Shown here piece after piece: positions 1-8,770 of a stretch of 64,000 bases of DNA; within the stretch, counting starts at the first letter, position 1; every line of letters starts with the position of its first letter. Below the pieces are notes generated by a model. That model was not told the origin of the DNA and did no database searches. It saw only the letters and a list, made by a program, of their open reading frames with translations. Source of the DNA: UBA12077 sp964606845 (lineage in GTDB: Bacteria > Bacteroidota > Bacteroidia > Bacteroidales > UBA12077); the NCBI GenBank assembly GCA_964606845.1, contig CAZSIC010000003.1, positions 10,402 through 74,401 of the forward strand. The letters are read 5' to 3'. The position numbers were made by a program, and so were the translations under genes.

Positions 1-268
1 GGCACAGAATCAATCAGAAATTAGATATTTAACTCCCCCAACCGTAGAGATTAAGAAGAAAAAATACTGCCGGTTTAAGAAAAATAAAATTAAGTATATC
101 GATTACAAAGATCCTGAATTCTTAAAAAAATTTGTTAATGAGCAAGGTAAAATTTTACCCAGAAGAATTACAGGAACATCTTTAAAGTATCAACGAAAAG
201 TTGCTAAAGCAGTAAAAAGAGCACGACACTTAGCTCTACTACCTTACGTAACAGATATGCTTAAATAA
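1..268 (+). CDS. rpsR: 30S ribosomal protein S18, missing only its first bases
   Basis: Small-subunit ribosomal protein S18, which binds the platform of the 30S subunit next to S6. The open frame starts with codon 2 at base 2 (AQNQSEIRYL) and ends at TAA 266-268. It contains the family's YCRFKK and LPRRITGTS motifs and the tail RARHLALLPYVTDM. Bacteroides S18 starts MAQQ, and base 1 (G) fits the last base of an ATG, so only about two bases lie outside the window. The L9 gene follows after 19 bases, the usual S6-S18-L9 order, so rpsF probably lies just upstream of the window. It was missed by a start-to-stop ORF search because the start codon is cut off. Confidence 0.97.
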   Translation, partial: AQNQSEIRYLTPPTVEIKKKKYCRFKKNKIKYIDYKDPEFLKKFVNEQGKILPRRITGTSLKYQRKVAKAVKRARHLALLPYVTDMLK

Positions 269-287
269 TAAAACGGAGGAAATAAAA

Positions 288-734
288 ATGGAAATTATTC
301 TTAAAGAGGACGTAAATAAGCTTGGCCACAAAGATGATATCGTAAACGTTAAGGACGGTTACGCAAGAAACTTCTTGATACCAAACGGATTAGCAGTAAT
401 AGCAACCACTTCGGCAAAAAAAATGCACGAAGAAATAAAAAAACAAAGAGCGCATAAAGAAGAAAAAATTAAAAACCAAGCGCTTGAAATTGCTCAAAAA
501 CTTGAAAATAAAACCCTTACTATTGGTGCTAAAACAAGCTCTACCGGTAAGATATTCGGATCTGTTAATACAATTCAAATTGCAGAAAAGCTGAAAGCGG
601 ATGGATTTGATATTGACCGTAAAAATATTACCATTTCCGAAGACCAAATTAAAGAAGTTGGTAAATACAAAGCATCAATTAAATTGCATAAAGATGTTAT
701 TATAGAAATTGAATTAGATGTAGTTTCTGAATAA
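288..734 (+). CDS. rplI: 50S ribosomal protein L9
   Basis: Large-subunit ribosomal protein L9, which binds 23S rRNA. The 148-residue length is normal. The N-terminal domain shows the family signature (GHKDDIVNVKDGYARNFLIP, about residues 13-32), followed by a charged connecting helix (residues 45-75) and the C-terminal domain (KTSSTGKIFGSVN, about 82-94). A strong Shine-Dalgarno sequence (GGAGG, about 275-279) lies eight bases before the ATG. That is unusual in this phylum outside ribosomal genes and supports the start. It is probably cotranscribed with rpsR, and a terminator follows at 755-787. Confidence 0.98.
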   Translation: MEIILKEDVNKLGHKDDIVNVKDGYARNFLIPNGLAVIATTSAKKMHEEIKKQRAHKEEKIKNQALEIAQKLENKTLTIGAKTSSTGKIFGSVNTIQIAEKLKADGFDIDRKNITISEDQIKEVGKYKASIKLHKDVIIEIELDVVSE

Positions 735-754
735 TTAAATATTTTTTTAATTTC

Positions 755-787
755 AAAAAGCGTTTGTCACTTGATAACCGCTTTTTT
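755..787 (+). terminator. Rho-independent terminator of the rpsR-rplI operon
   Basis: An inverted repeat pairs AAAAAGCG (755-762) with CGCTTTTT (779-786) and runs into a T tract. It sits 20 bases after the rplI stop and before the convergent ridA gene. The A tract on the far side means it could also serve ridA transcripts. Confidence 0.75.
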
Positions 788-809
788 GTTTACTTAAATG
801 TAAAAATAT

Positions 810-1184
810 TTATTTTATTGCTATGGTTTCAATTTCTATTAAAGCCCCCAGAGGCAATTGTACAACACCATATGCAGCACGAGCAGGAGGATTTTCTTTA
901 TAATATGATCCGTAAACTTCGTTCATGGCTTTAAAATTTACCATATCGCTTAATAAACAAGTAGATTTAACTACATTATTATAAGTGTAACCGGCAGCTT
1001 CGAGAATGGCGCCAATATTTTTCATTACCTGCTCGGTTTGAGCTTTTATTCCTTCGGGCATTTCTCCTGTTTTAGGATTTATGGGTACCTGTCCGGAAAT
1101 ATATAATCTTCCATTAATTTCTACAGCCTGACTATAAGGTCCAATAGCTTCTGGGGCGTTTTCAGTATAAATTATTTTTTTCAT
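810..1184 (-). CDS. ridA: RidA family enamine/imine deaminase
   Basis: Member of the RidA/YjgF/UK114 family, which hydrolyses reactive 2-aminoacrylate and related enamines released by PLP enzymes and so protects other PLP enzymes. At 124 residues it is a typical full-length protein. The family signature is clear: NAPEAIGPYSQAV at the N-terminus, SGQVPINPKTGE, and PARAAYGVVQLPLGALIEIE near the C-terminus, which contains the conserved Arg that binds the substrate carboxylate. The gene is divergent from the amidotransferase gene at 1243, with 58 bases between the starts. Confidence 0.95.
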   Translation of the reverse strand: MKKIIYTENAPEAIGPYSQAVEINGRLYISGQVPINPKTGEMPEGIKAQTEQVMKNIGAILEAAGYTYNNVVKSTCLLSDMVNFKAMNEVYGSYYKENPPARAAYGVVQLPLGALIEIETIAIK

Positions 1185-1207
1185 AATGATAAAGTTTGTT
1201 TGGTTTT

Positions 1208-1228
1208 AATAAGTAAAAATAACTTATT
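1208..1228. promoter_or_regulatory. Small palindrome between divergent ridA and pabA-like genes
   Basis: AATAAGT (1208-1214) and ACTTATT (1222-1228) form 7-base inverted arms in the 58-base gap between two divergent starts. The position fits an operator, but the sequence is AT-rich and chance is not excluded. The supporting data are weak. Confidence 0.25.
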
Positions 1229-1242
1229 TTACCGGGAGAAAA

Positions 1243-1815
1243 ATGATTAACATGAAAATTTTTATTGTCGACAATTTTGATTCTTTTACATTTAACCTGG
1301 TTCATAGCATAGAGCCATTTGCATCGAAAGTGGAAGTAAAAAGAAACAATGAAATTCAACTCAATAAACTGAACGATTTTGATAAAATTATTTTTTCTCC
1401 CGGCCCGGGATTGCCCTCCGAAGTAAAAATAATGTACGAAATCATTTATCAATATAAAAATACAAAACCTATTTTAGGTGTATGCCTGGGGCATCAGGCT
1501 ATCGCTGATTATTTCGGTGCACATCTAATCAATATGGAAGAAGTAAATCATGGGCGAGAGATTCCAACCCGTATTATACAAGCTGATTATATCTTTAAAA
1601 ATGTACCCACCGAATTTATTTCAGGAAGATATCATTCATGGATGGTAGGTAAAAATAATTTTCCAGATGCGTTAGAAATAACATCAGTTGACATGAAAAA
1701 CCACATCATGTCTTTAAAACATAAAAAGTATGACATTCGAGGGGTTCAGTTTCATCCTGAATCTGTAATGACAGAATATGGAACAGCAATACTAAAAAAT
1801 TGGGTAACGCAGTAG
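1243..1815 (+). CDS. pabA: Class I glutamine amidotransferase, PabA/TrpG type
   Basis: Glutamine-hydrolysing subunit of anthranilate or aminodeoxychorismate synthase, which passes ammonia to the chorismate-binding partner (TrpE or PabB). Seen: the N-terminal VDNFDSFTFN, SPGPGLPSE, the nucleophile elbow GVCLGHQAI with the catalytic Cys, and GVQFHPES with the catalytic His/Glu. At 190 residues it is a single-domain protein of normal length. GGGAG at 1234-1238 supports the ATG at 1243 over the one at 1252. No synthase component I gene is nearby, so the sequence alone does not decide between folate and tryptophan synthesis. A lone copy away from a trp operon slightly favours PabA or a shared role. 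Confidence 0.85.
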   Translation: MINMKIFIVDNFDSFTFNLVHSIEPFASKVEVKRNNEIQLNKLNDFDKIIFSPGPGLPSEVKIMYEIIYQYKNTKPILGVCLGHQAIADYFGAHLINMEEVNHGREIPTRIIQADYIFKNVPTEFISGRYHSWMVGKNNFPDALEITSVDMKNHIMSLKHKKYDIRGVQFHPESVMTEYGTAILKNWVTQ

Positions 1816-1930
1816 GATCAAAAATTTAAAATAAAAAAATATTCGAAATAAATACATTATGCTATAATTTATATTATTCATTTAATTTACTGATGCTATA
1901 ATAATATTTTGGGTTGTGGCACTCCTGCAA

Positions 1931-4600
1931 TTATAAATTATCATACCATGATTTGCGTTTCGGCAGTTTTAGGAAATCCTTTAATGTTGATGCTTTCACA
2001 TTAATCTGGAAGCTATAACTTTGTCGTAATCCAACAGGGATCCAACTTAATCGCATTTCCCAACAATGTAAATCCCGATGGATATTTATTGAAGTAGTTG
2101 ACAATTCATTTTCTGATAAATCGTAGTTGGTTCTAAAGCTTATTTTCCATTTTGGTGTTAAGCTAAAATCACCGGAAACACTCAATGTTTGAGTAATTTT
2201 TGATTCGTGTTTGGGTTTAGAAAAAACAAATTTATAATTCGCACTAAAATTCCAGGGAATATCAAAATCAACATAAGTACCCACTTGTTCCTGTAGTTCG
2301 GCCATTTCAATATTTTGATAATAATCCTCACCAAATTTATTACGCCCGCTACCCGAAGAACTTTGCTCCTGCTCTTTCTTTGATGATTTGAAAGAAAAAT
2401 CGAAGCTAAAATCAGCTCTTGTTAATCTACCAATATTTCCATTTTTATTCCATTCAAAAGCATTATAAACATTCCCATTTTCATTTATGGCATAAGGGTC
2501 GACTGTAGCGCCAAAATTAATTCTCACTTTATTATCAAAAACCGAGGTACGTCCACTAATCGTAATAGGGTTCCAATTTAAAGAATCGGCAAAAATATTA
2601 TATGCAGAAGAAAACCGTAAACTTTCGATTAATTTTACCTTTTTGGTATTTCCTGTGGTATCTTCATCATTTCTTACTTTCAGTTCCAGGTTATTGTTGA
2701 GTCCTAAAGAAATTGTACCGCTCTGTCCGGGTGCCGAAGGAAACCTATATAAACCATTTTCAAATTTTGAATATTCAATTTCTTTATATTCTCCATTTTG
2801 AAAAATCTCATAAGTTCCATAATACTGCGAAATCATGTCTCCTAAATCAGGACGATAGGATATACTTGCTGAAGGAGTTAATACATGACGCATGGCAATA
2901 ATCTTAGCATCAGGATTTTTAGCCATAAACATTCCATAAATATTAGGCCCAACACTAAACGACACCGAAGGTTCAAATAATTGTGCATATTTAATCTCCG
3001 AAATCGTATCTGTTATAACCTTACCATAAGAGTCTGTCTTTTCATCATAATAATTAGGGTTCCAATATCTTTTAATATAGTTTGGATAGAGAATACCGGT
3101 ATATTTTACCTGTGGTGATAAGTTAAAATATTTTAACAATTTAAAATTGGTACTAACAGGAATATTGTGTTGAAATCCGTTTCTAAAATCAGAAAATTTG
3201 GTGTCGCTAAATAATAAAGTGTCTTTTGTACTTATTTTATTTTCAAGTTTTGATGAGTATTGAACTTCAATATCTTCGTACCACCGTGATTTTCCGGTAG
3301 GATTTTTTCTTCTGAAAGGATATTGCCTGCTCATATTAAAGGTAATTACAGGCAAGGTTAAATCTACACTTTGATTTTTACTATTTTGAGAGCCTCTTAA
3401 ATCAGCACTTAATCGAAAAGGAGTTCCCGGCCAGCTTTTTGAATATGAAATACTCGAGTTTTTGGTATTCCGATTTAAATTTTGCACATCCCTGCTATGT
3501 AATTTATCATATGAGCTGGAACTAAAATTTACGCTGGCATTAAAGCTACTTGTTGGATTTGCTTTGGGATCTTGCGAGTGAGACCAGCGTATTGAAAAAT
3601 CATTAGATTTAAAAAAATCGGGCAGGCCTTGTTCACTCTTTACAGTTTCTTTATAACTGGCAGATAAATTACTGGTAAATTTATATCGTTTTTTAAACCG
3701 ATAATTTAAATCGGTACCCCATGTTCCCAAAGAATAAAATTCTCCGGTAATAGATAAATCCATTTTGTCACTAATACCAAAATAATATCCTCCATCACGC
3801 AAAAAGAATCCTAAAGAGTTATCTTCTCCATAAGCAGGAATAATTATACCTGATGATTGTTCATTTTGGCTGGGAAAGTAACCGAAGGGTATGCCAATAA
3901 AATATAAAGGTAAATCTGCTAATACCAGATAGGAATAACCGGAAATAATTTTTTCGCCCGGAATAACTTTTGCTTTCGACATGGATAAATAAAAATGCGG
4001 GTGTTCTGGATTGTCGCACGTTGTATATTTCCCATTTTTCATCAAAAAATTATTATCATCTAATTTTTTAGTTAATTCACTATGTAAATAACCTTGCTCC
4101 TCTTCGGTAAAAACTTCTTCAATATAACCTTTTTTGGTTTTAAAATTGTATTTAATGGTTTTAGCTTCGAATTTATCTGCTCGTTCTGTAAAAACAGGTT
4201 TTCCAACCAGCGTACCGGTACTATCCTCAACTCCACGGGCAAAAACGACATTTTTTTCCTGATCATATTCAATAAAATCAGCCTCTAAAACAACATCTCC
4301 ATATTTTATTTGGGCTTTTTTATATAAATAAACCTTTTTCTGGTCACGCGACAAAACAATTGAATCTTCAGCATTGTATATAACCTGTGATTCAATAACA
4401 TTATCACTCTTTGGGTTGGAAATTGTATCTTTTGTGAATAAATCCTGTTCTGAAGTAATTATAGAATCATTCTCAGGAATATTTACTTGCAATGTATCCT
4501 CCTGTGATAATGAGATAATTGGTAAATAAACCAAAAGAAAAAGGAAAAAAACAAAATATCTGAATTTTAAATACAATTTTATTATACTATTTTTGTCCAA
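1931..4600 (-). CDS. lptD: LptD/OstA-like outer-membrane LPS assembly protein
   Basis: Outer-membrane translocon that inserts lipopolysaccharide into the outer leaflet. The 889-residue protein starts with a hydrophobic signal segment (about residues 12-32) ending near LSQ. An OstA/LptA-like domain follows (about 75-150, including AQIKYGDVVLEADFIEYD and GKPVFTERADKFEAKTIKYN), then a long C-terminal barrel of alternating aromatic strands. The GIPFGYFP segment and barrel layout fit the Bacteroidota LptD family. The start codon is TTG, and no ATG lies upstream of the signal segment. The gene is divergent from the amidase gene across 54 bases, placing two envelope functions back to back. Confidence 0.85.
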   Translation of the reverse strand: MDKNSIIKLYLKFRYFVFFLFLLVYLPIISLSQEDTLQVNIPENDSIITSEQDLFTKDTISNPKSDNVIESQVIYNAEDSIVLSRDQKKVYLYKKAQIKYGDVVLEADFIEYDQEKNVVFARGVEDSTGTLVGKPVFTERADKFEAKTIKYNFKTKKGYIEEVFTEEEQGYLHSELTKKLDDNNFLMKNGKYTTCDNPEHPHFYLSMSKAKVIPGEKIISGYSYLVLADLPLYFIGIPFGYFPSQNEQSSGIIIPAYGEDNSLGFFLRDGGYYFGISDKMDLSITGEFYSLGTWGTDLNYRFKKRYKFTSNLSASYKETVKSEQGLPDFFKSNDFSIRWSHSQDPKANPTSSFNASVNFSSSSYDKLHSRDVQNLNRNTKNSSISYSKSWPGTPFRLSADLRGSQNSKNQSVDLTLPVITFNMSRQYPFRRKNPTGKSRWYEDIEVQYSSKLENKISTKDTLLFSDTKFSDFRNGFQHNIPVSTNFKLLKYFNLSPQVKYTGILYPNYIKRYWNPNYYDEKTDSYGKVITDTISEIKYAQLFEPSVSFSVGPNIYGMFMAKNPDAKIIAMRHVLTPSASISYRPDLGDMISQYYGTYEIFQNGEYKEIEYSKFENGLYRFPSAPGQSGTISLGLNNNLELKVRNDEDTTGNTKKVKLIESLRFSSAYNIFADSLNWNPITISGRTSVFDNKVRINFGATVDPYAINENGNVYNAFEWNKNGNIGRLTRADFSFDFSFKSSKKEQEQSSSGSGRNKFGEDYYQNIEMAELQEQVGTYVDFDIPWNFSANYKFVFSKPKHESKITQTLSVSGDFSLTPKWKISFRTNYDLSENELSTTSINIHRDLHCWEMRLSWIPVGLRQSYSFQINVKASTLKDFLKLPKRKSWYDNL

Positions 4601-4654
4601 TTATAGTTTACCTTTAAAGCTCCAAAACTAACTAAAATATTATATACATTATAT

Positions 4655-5794
4655 ATGAAGAGGTATTTAATATTTAATTTTTTTAAACAAAAAAGATACC
4701 AATTAATAACCATATTTTTATTAATTATTTTTATAGCATTATTCTCAGATACTTATGCCCAAGATGATAATGGCTACTCGTTAAAAACGGTGGTTATTGA
4801 TCCCGGACACGGAGGTAGAGATCCAGGTGCTCTTGGGAGAATTGCTAAAGAAAAGGATCTTGTTCTTGCCATTTCCTTAAAACTGGGAACTTATATTGAA
4901 GAAAATTTACCCGATGTAAAAGTTATTTACACACGAACCAAAGATGTTTTTGTTCCTTTGGATGAACGTGCTGAAATTGCCAATAAAAACAAAGCCGACA
5001 TATTTATATCAATACATCTTAATGGCAATAAAAACACAAGAGTTTATGGTACTGAAACTTACGCCATGGGAATACATAAAACTGATGGTAACCTGGAAGT
5101 AGCAAAAAAAGAAAATGCAGCAATTCTTTACGAAGAAGATTATACTAATAAATACGAAGGTTTTGATCCAAATTCTGCAGAATCGTATATTATTTTTTCA
5201 TTTCTTCAAAATACTTTTCTTGAACAAAGTCTAAATTATGCTGCATTTATAGAAAATGAATTTGAGACAAAGGCGCTTAGAAAAAGTAGAGGGGTAAAAC
5301 AAGCAGGTTTTTTAGTGCTCTGGAAAACTACAATGCCAAGTGTTTTAATAGAAGCAGGTTTTTTAACCAATCCACAAGAAGAAAAATATTTAATGTCCCG
5401 TGAAGGACAAGAATATATTGCTTCAGCAATATACAGAGCTTTTAAAAACTACAAACAAGCAATTGAAGCTAAGAGTAAATTCACTACAAAAATTGATTCT
5501 CTGGAAAAAAAACAAAATGATGAGAGTGCTGTTTTTTTTAAAATTCAAATTGCATCAGCTCATAATCAAATTGAAAAATCCGATCCATTTTTTAAGACCC
5601 TTGAAAATATTGAAGAAATTAAATACAATGGGATGTATAAATATACTGTTGGATCGGCAACTGACTACGATGAAATTAATAAATTAAAACAAAAAATTGA
5701 AGACTTGTATCCGGATGCTTTTGTAATTGCAATAGATAGTACAGGAAATATAATACCTTTACAAAAAGCATTTAAAATTTTAAATAAAGAATAA
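4655..5794 (+). CDS. N-acetylmuramoyl-L-alanine amidase with SPOR-like tail
   Basis: Zinc amidase of the Amidase_3 (AmiC) family, which cleaves the bond between N-acetylmuramic acid and the stem peptide during cell separation. An N-terminal hydrophobic segment (about residues 17-35) fits a signal peptide. The expected zinc ligands are visible: His52 in IDPGHGG, Glu66 in AKEKDL, His121 in ISIHLN, with the catalytic Glu233 in IEAGFLTN. A C-terminal SPOR-like domain (about 290-365, FFKIQIAS... to ...DAFVIAID) probably binds septal peptidoglycan. The MCE gene follows after 2 bases, so the two are almost certainly cotranscribed. Confidence 0.92.
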   Translation: MKRYLIFNFFKQKRYQLITIFLLIIFIALFSDTYAQDDNGYSLKTVVIDPGHGGRDPGALGRIAKEKDLVLAISLKLGTYIEENLPDVKVIYTRTKDVFVPLDERAEIANKNKADIFISIHLNGNKNTRVYGTETYAMGIHKTDGNLEVAKKENAAILYEEDYTNKYEGFDPNSAESYIIFSFLQNTFLEQSLNYAAFIENEFETKALRKSRGVKQAGFLVLWKTTMPSVLIEAGFLTNPQEEKYLMSREGQEYIASAIYRAFKNYKQAIEAKSKFTTKIDSLEKKQNDESAVFFKIQIASAHNQIEKSDPFFKTLENIEEIKYNGMYKYTVGSATDYDEINKLKQKIEDLYPDAFVIAIDSTGNIIPLQKAFKILNKE

Positions 5795-5796
5795 AA

Positions 5797-6729
5797 ATGA
5801 AAATCAGGAAAGAAACAAAAATAGGAATTGCAGTAGTTATTACGATAGCCTTTTTTATTTGGGGGTATAATTTTTTAAAAGGTAAAAACATATTATCTTC
5901 AAGCAATCACTATTATGCTGTATATGAACATATTGACGGCTTAGAAGAAGCCAGTCCTGTACATTTAAGCGGCTATAAGATAGGAGTAGTTGAATCAATT
6001 AAATTTCATGAAAATGACAGAAGCAAAATTGTTGTTCGCTTTTCGGCTAAGAAAGATGTCAAACTACCACACAATTCCAATGCTGTTATATATCCCGAAA
6101 CATTAATTGCAGGTAAAGCCATTAAAATTATCTTTTCCGATTCTCAAAATTTCTATCAGTCAGGTGATACCATTCCCGGTATTCTTGAAAAAGATTTAAT
6201 GTCCAGTTTGAGCGAAGAACTGCTGCCAATTAAAAATAAAATCGAAAACCTTGTTGTTTCTATGGATTCAGTATTAGCCATCTTTGACAATACACGGAGA
6301 GATAATCTTAAAAAATCTTTGGATAATATTCATCAAATATCAGATGAACTGGAAGGTTTAGTTGAATCTGAAAAAGTACGCCTTTCGAATATTTTAGCCA
6401 ATGTAGAATCCATTTCTGGCAATCTTAAAAATAATAACGAGCAAATTACTACAATACTTGAAAATTTTTCAAATATCAGTGATTCTTTAAACCAGGCAAA
6501 TATTAAATCAACCCTGCTAAATGCGAATAAAACGCTTGCCGAGTTTAGCCAAATATCCGCTAAAATTAATCAGGGCGAAGGCACCATTGGAATGTTGTTA
6601 AATAATGACTCACTTTATGTAAACCTTAACAATCTTGCAGCCGATTTAGATAGCCTGGTTATTGATCTAAATGAGAATCCTAAGCGATATGTACACTTTT
6701 CTTTGTTTGGAAAAAAAGATAAAAAATAA
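5797..6729 (+). CDS. mlaD: MlaD/MCE family lipid-transport protein
   Basis: Periplasmic substrate-binding subunit of an MCE-type lipid transporter (Mla-like), anchored in the inner membrane. One N-terminal membrane segment (about residues 9-27) is followed by the MCE/MlaD domain (about 38-115, including HIDGLEEASPVHLSGYKIGVVESI). A long helical region with coiled-coil character follows (about 140-285). It is 310 residues long, normal for Bacteroidota members. It is coupled to the upstream amidase gene. No MlaE or MlaF gene is in the window, so the permease and ATPase must lie elsewhere. Confidence 0.88.
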   Translation: MKIRKETKIGIAVVITIAFFIWGYNFLKGKNILSSSNHYYAVYEHIDGLEEASPVHLSGYKIGVVESIKFHENDRSKIVVRFSAKKDVKLPHNSNAVIYPETLIAGKAIKIIFSDSQNFYQSGDTIPGILEKDLMSSLSEELLPIKNKIENLVVSMDSVLAIFDNTRRDNLKKSLDNIHQISDELEGLVESEKVRLSNILANVESISGNLKNNNEQITTILENFSNISDSLNQANIKSTLLNANKTLAEFSQISAKINQGEGTIGMLLNNDSLYVNLNNLAADLDSLVIDLNENPKRYVHFSLFGKKDKK

Positions 6730-7065
6730 CAGATGAAATAATCTACTATTAGATTAGACTAAATAAAAATTCCATCTTTTTTTAAAAAAAATAGGATTAA
6801 AAAAATATTTCTAATATTATTCTTTAGTTAATTTTTATTAAATAATTAATTAACAATTTATTAACACATAAATTAGATAGTTTTCTCATTTTCAACTACT
6901 TAAAAAAATATTATTTTTTTTTAAAATTTAAACAGTTGATATAAAATTGGATATAATTATATTGAGAAATACAATAGATTTTAAATTTTTTTTTCATGTT
7001 TTTTTTCACAAATTTGTTATAGCAATTAAAGAAGTAGTGGAATTATTAAAATCACTGAGAGTTAA
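6730..7065. other. 336-base AT-rich gap upstream of dnaA
   Basis: No gene was found here. The stretch is extremely AT-rich with long A and T runs, which fits a promoter region and duplex-unwinding character. Only one 9-mer fits the relaxed DnaA box TTATNNACA (TTATTAACA, 6858-6866). A cluster of boxes, as expected for oriC, is not visible. Confidence 0.5.
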
Positions 7066-8499
7066 ATGGATAATAAAAGACATCAGGAAGTTTGGGACAA
7101 TTGCTTAAAAATTATTAAAGACAATGTACCTTCAATTAGTTTTAGAACATGGTTTGAACCTATTGTACCTCTTAAATTAAATGAGAGCGTTTTAACTATT
7201 CAGGTGCCAAGTCCCTTTTTTTATGAGTATCTCGAAGAACAGTACATCGACATTTTGAGAAAGACGCTCCACAAAGAACTAGGTAACAATGCTAAATTAG
7301 AGTATAGTGTTGTTATGGAAAACAGCTTATACTCTAACAATAAACCATTTACTGTCAAATTTCCAACAAATTATAAAACTGATCTTAAAAATAAGCCAGT
7401 ATCGGTGCCTCTAAATACCGAAGAGCAATCGATAAAAAACCCGTTTATTATTCCGGGTATTAAAAAGCTCCATGTGGATCCAATGCTGAATCCTGATAAC
7501 AGCTTTTCTAATTTTGTTGAAGGTGAATGCAACCGGCTGGCAAGATCGGCAGGAAACGCTGTTAGTGAAAATCCCGGAGGAACAGCATTTAACCCACTTT
7601 TCCTTTATGGTGAATCAGGATTAGGAAAAACACATCTTTCTCAAGCGATTGGAATAAAAGTAAAAGAAAAATTTCCTGAAAAAACAGTACTCTACGTTAA
7701 TGCCAATAAATTTCAAACTCAATTTGTTGAATCGGTAAGAAATAACAATAAAAACGACTTCCTGCATTTTTATCAAATGATTGACGTGCTTATTATCGAT
7801 GATGTTCACGAATTTGCAGGAAAAGAAAAAACACAGGATATCTTTTTCCACATCTTCAATCATTTGCATCAGTCTGGAAAACAATTAATTTTAACATCAG
7901 ACAAGCCACCTGTTGAAATGCAGGGAATGGAACAACGTTTACTTTCGCGATTCAAATGGGGATTATCTGCCGATTTACAGTCGCCCGATTATGAAACACG
8001 AATCGCAATCTTAAAACAAAAAATTTACCACGACGGAATTGATATCTCCGATGAAGTCATTGATTACATTGGATCGCATATTACCTCAAATATTAGAGAA
8101 CTTGAAGGTGCGCTTATTTCATTATTAGCCCAGTCTACGCTAAATAGAAAAGAAATTACATTAGAACTGGCAAAAATGATGATCGACAGGCTGGTTAAAA
8201 ATTCTAAAAAAGAAATATCTGTTGATTATATCCAAAAAGTGGTTTGCGACTATTTTAATCTTTCGCCCGATTTGTTACAATCAAAAACACGAAAAAGAGA
8301 AATTGTTCAGGCACGGCAAATTGCCATGTACTTTTCCAAAACATTAACCAAATCATCGCTGGCATCAATTGGTGCCCTGATCGGAGGTAAAGACCACGCA
8401 ACGGTATTGCACGCCTGTAAAACAGTAAATAACTTAATGGATACCGATAAACGCTTTAAAGGACAGATAGAATCAATCGAAAAAAAGTTAAAAGTTTAA
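7066..8499 (+). CDS. dnaA: Chromosomal replication initiator protein DnaA
   Basis: AAA+ initiator that binds DnaA boxes at the origin and melts the duplex. At 477 residues it has normal length. Domain I is at residues 1-80 (WDNCLKIIKDNVPSISFRTWF), followed by a variable linker to about 140. The AAA+ core carries the P-loop GESGLGKT (182-189), a Walker B with DD in VLIIDDVHEFAG, and SRFKWGL (box VII). The C-terminal DNA-binding domain includes the DnaA signature GGKDHATVLHACKTV (about 437-451). It stands alone between an AT-rich leader and a strong terminator; dnaN is not next to it. Confidence 0.98.
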   Translation: MDNKRHQEVWDNCLKIIKDNVPSISFRTWFEPIVPLKLNESVLTIQVPSPFFYEYLEEQYIDILRKTLHKELGNNAKLEYSVVMENSLYSNNKPFTVKFPTNYKTDLKNKPVSVPLNTEEQSIKNPFIIPGIKKLHVDPMLNPDNSFSNFVEGECNRLARSAGNAVSENPGGTAFNPLFLYGESGLGKTHLSQAIGIKVKEKFPEKTVLYVNANKFQTQFVESVRNNNKNDFLHFYQMIDVLIIDDVHEFAGKEKTQDIFFHIFNHLHQSGKQLILTSDKPPVEMQGMEQRLLSRFKWGLSADLQSPDYETRIAILKQKIYHDGIDISDEVIDYIGSHITSNIRELEGALISLLAQSTLNRKEITLELAKMMIDRLVKNSKKEISVDYIQKVVCDYFNLSPDLLQSKTRKREIVQARQIAMYFSKTLTKSSLASIGALIGGKDHATVLHACKTVNNLMDTDKRFKGQIESIEKKLKV

Positions 8500-8506
8500 G
8501 TTAAGG

Positions 8507-8527
8507 GCTCCTTCGGGAGCTTTTTTT
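8507..8527 (+). terminator. Rho-independent terminator of dnaA
   Basis: GCTCC (8507-8511), a TTCG tetraloop and GGAGC (8516-8520) are followed by seven T. It lies eight bases after the dnaA stop codon. Confidence 0.92.
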
Positions 8528-8770
8528 CTTACATAATATTTTAACTAATTTTCTATTAGTTTTTTTATTGCAGAAAAATTTAAAAAATACTTCACAAAAA
8601 ATAGAACAACCACCTAAAATTAAAGAAAAGTTAACGGGTTCAATAAATTTTCATAATTTTATACTGTATATTACTTTTAGCCAGTAAAGAAATCATTTAA
8701 TGATTAAACAAAACCATTTTACGCTAAGTTAATATATTGCTTCACTTATTCTAAGACAAAAATGTGAACT

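Noticed and set aside
6730..7065. Replication origin next to dnaA
   Set aside because: Only one relaxed DnaA-box 9-mer (6858-6866) is visible in an AT-rich gap. A cluster of boxes is missing and dnaN is not adjacent.
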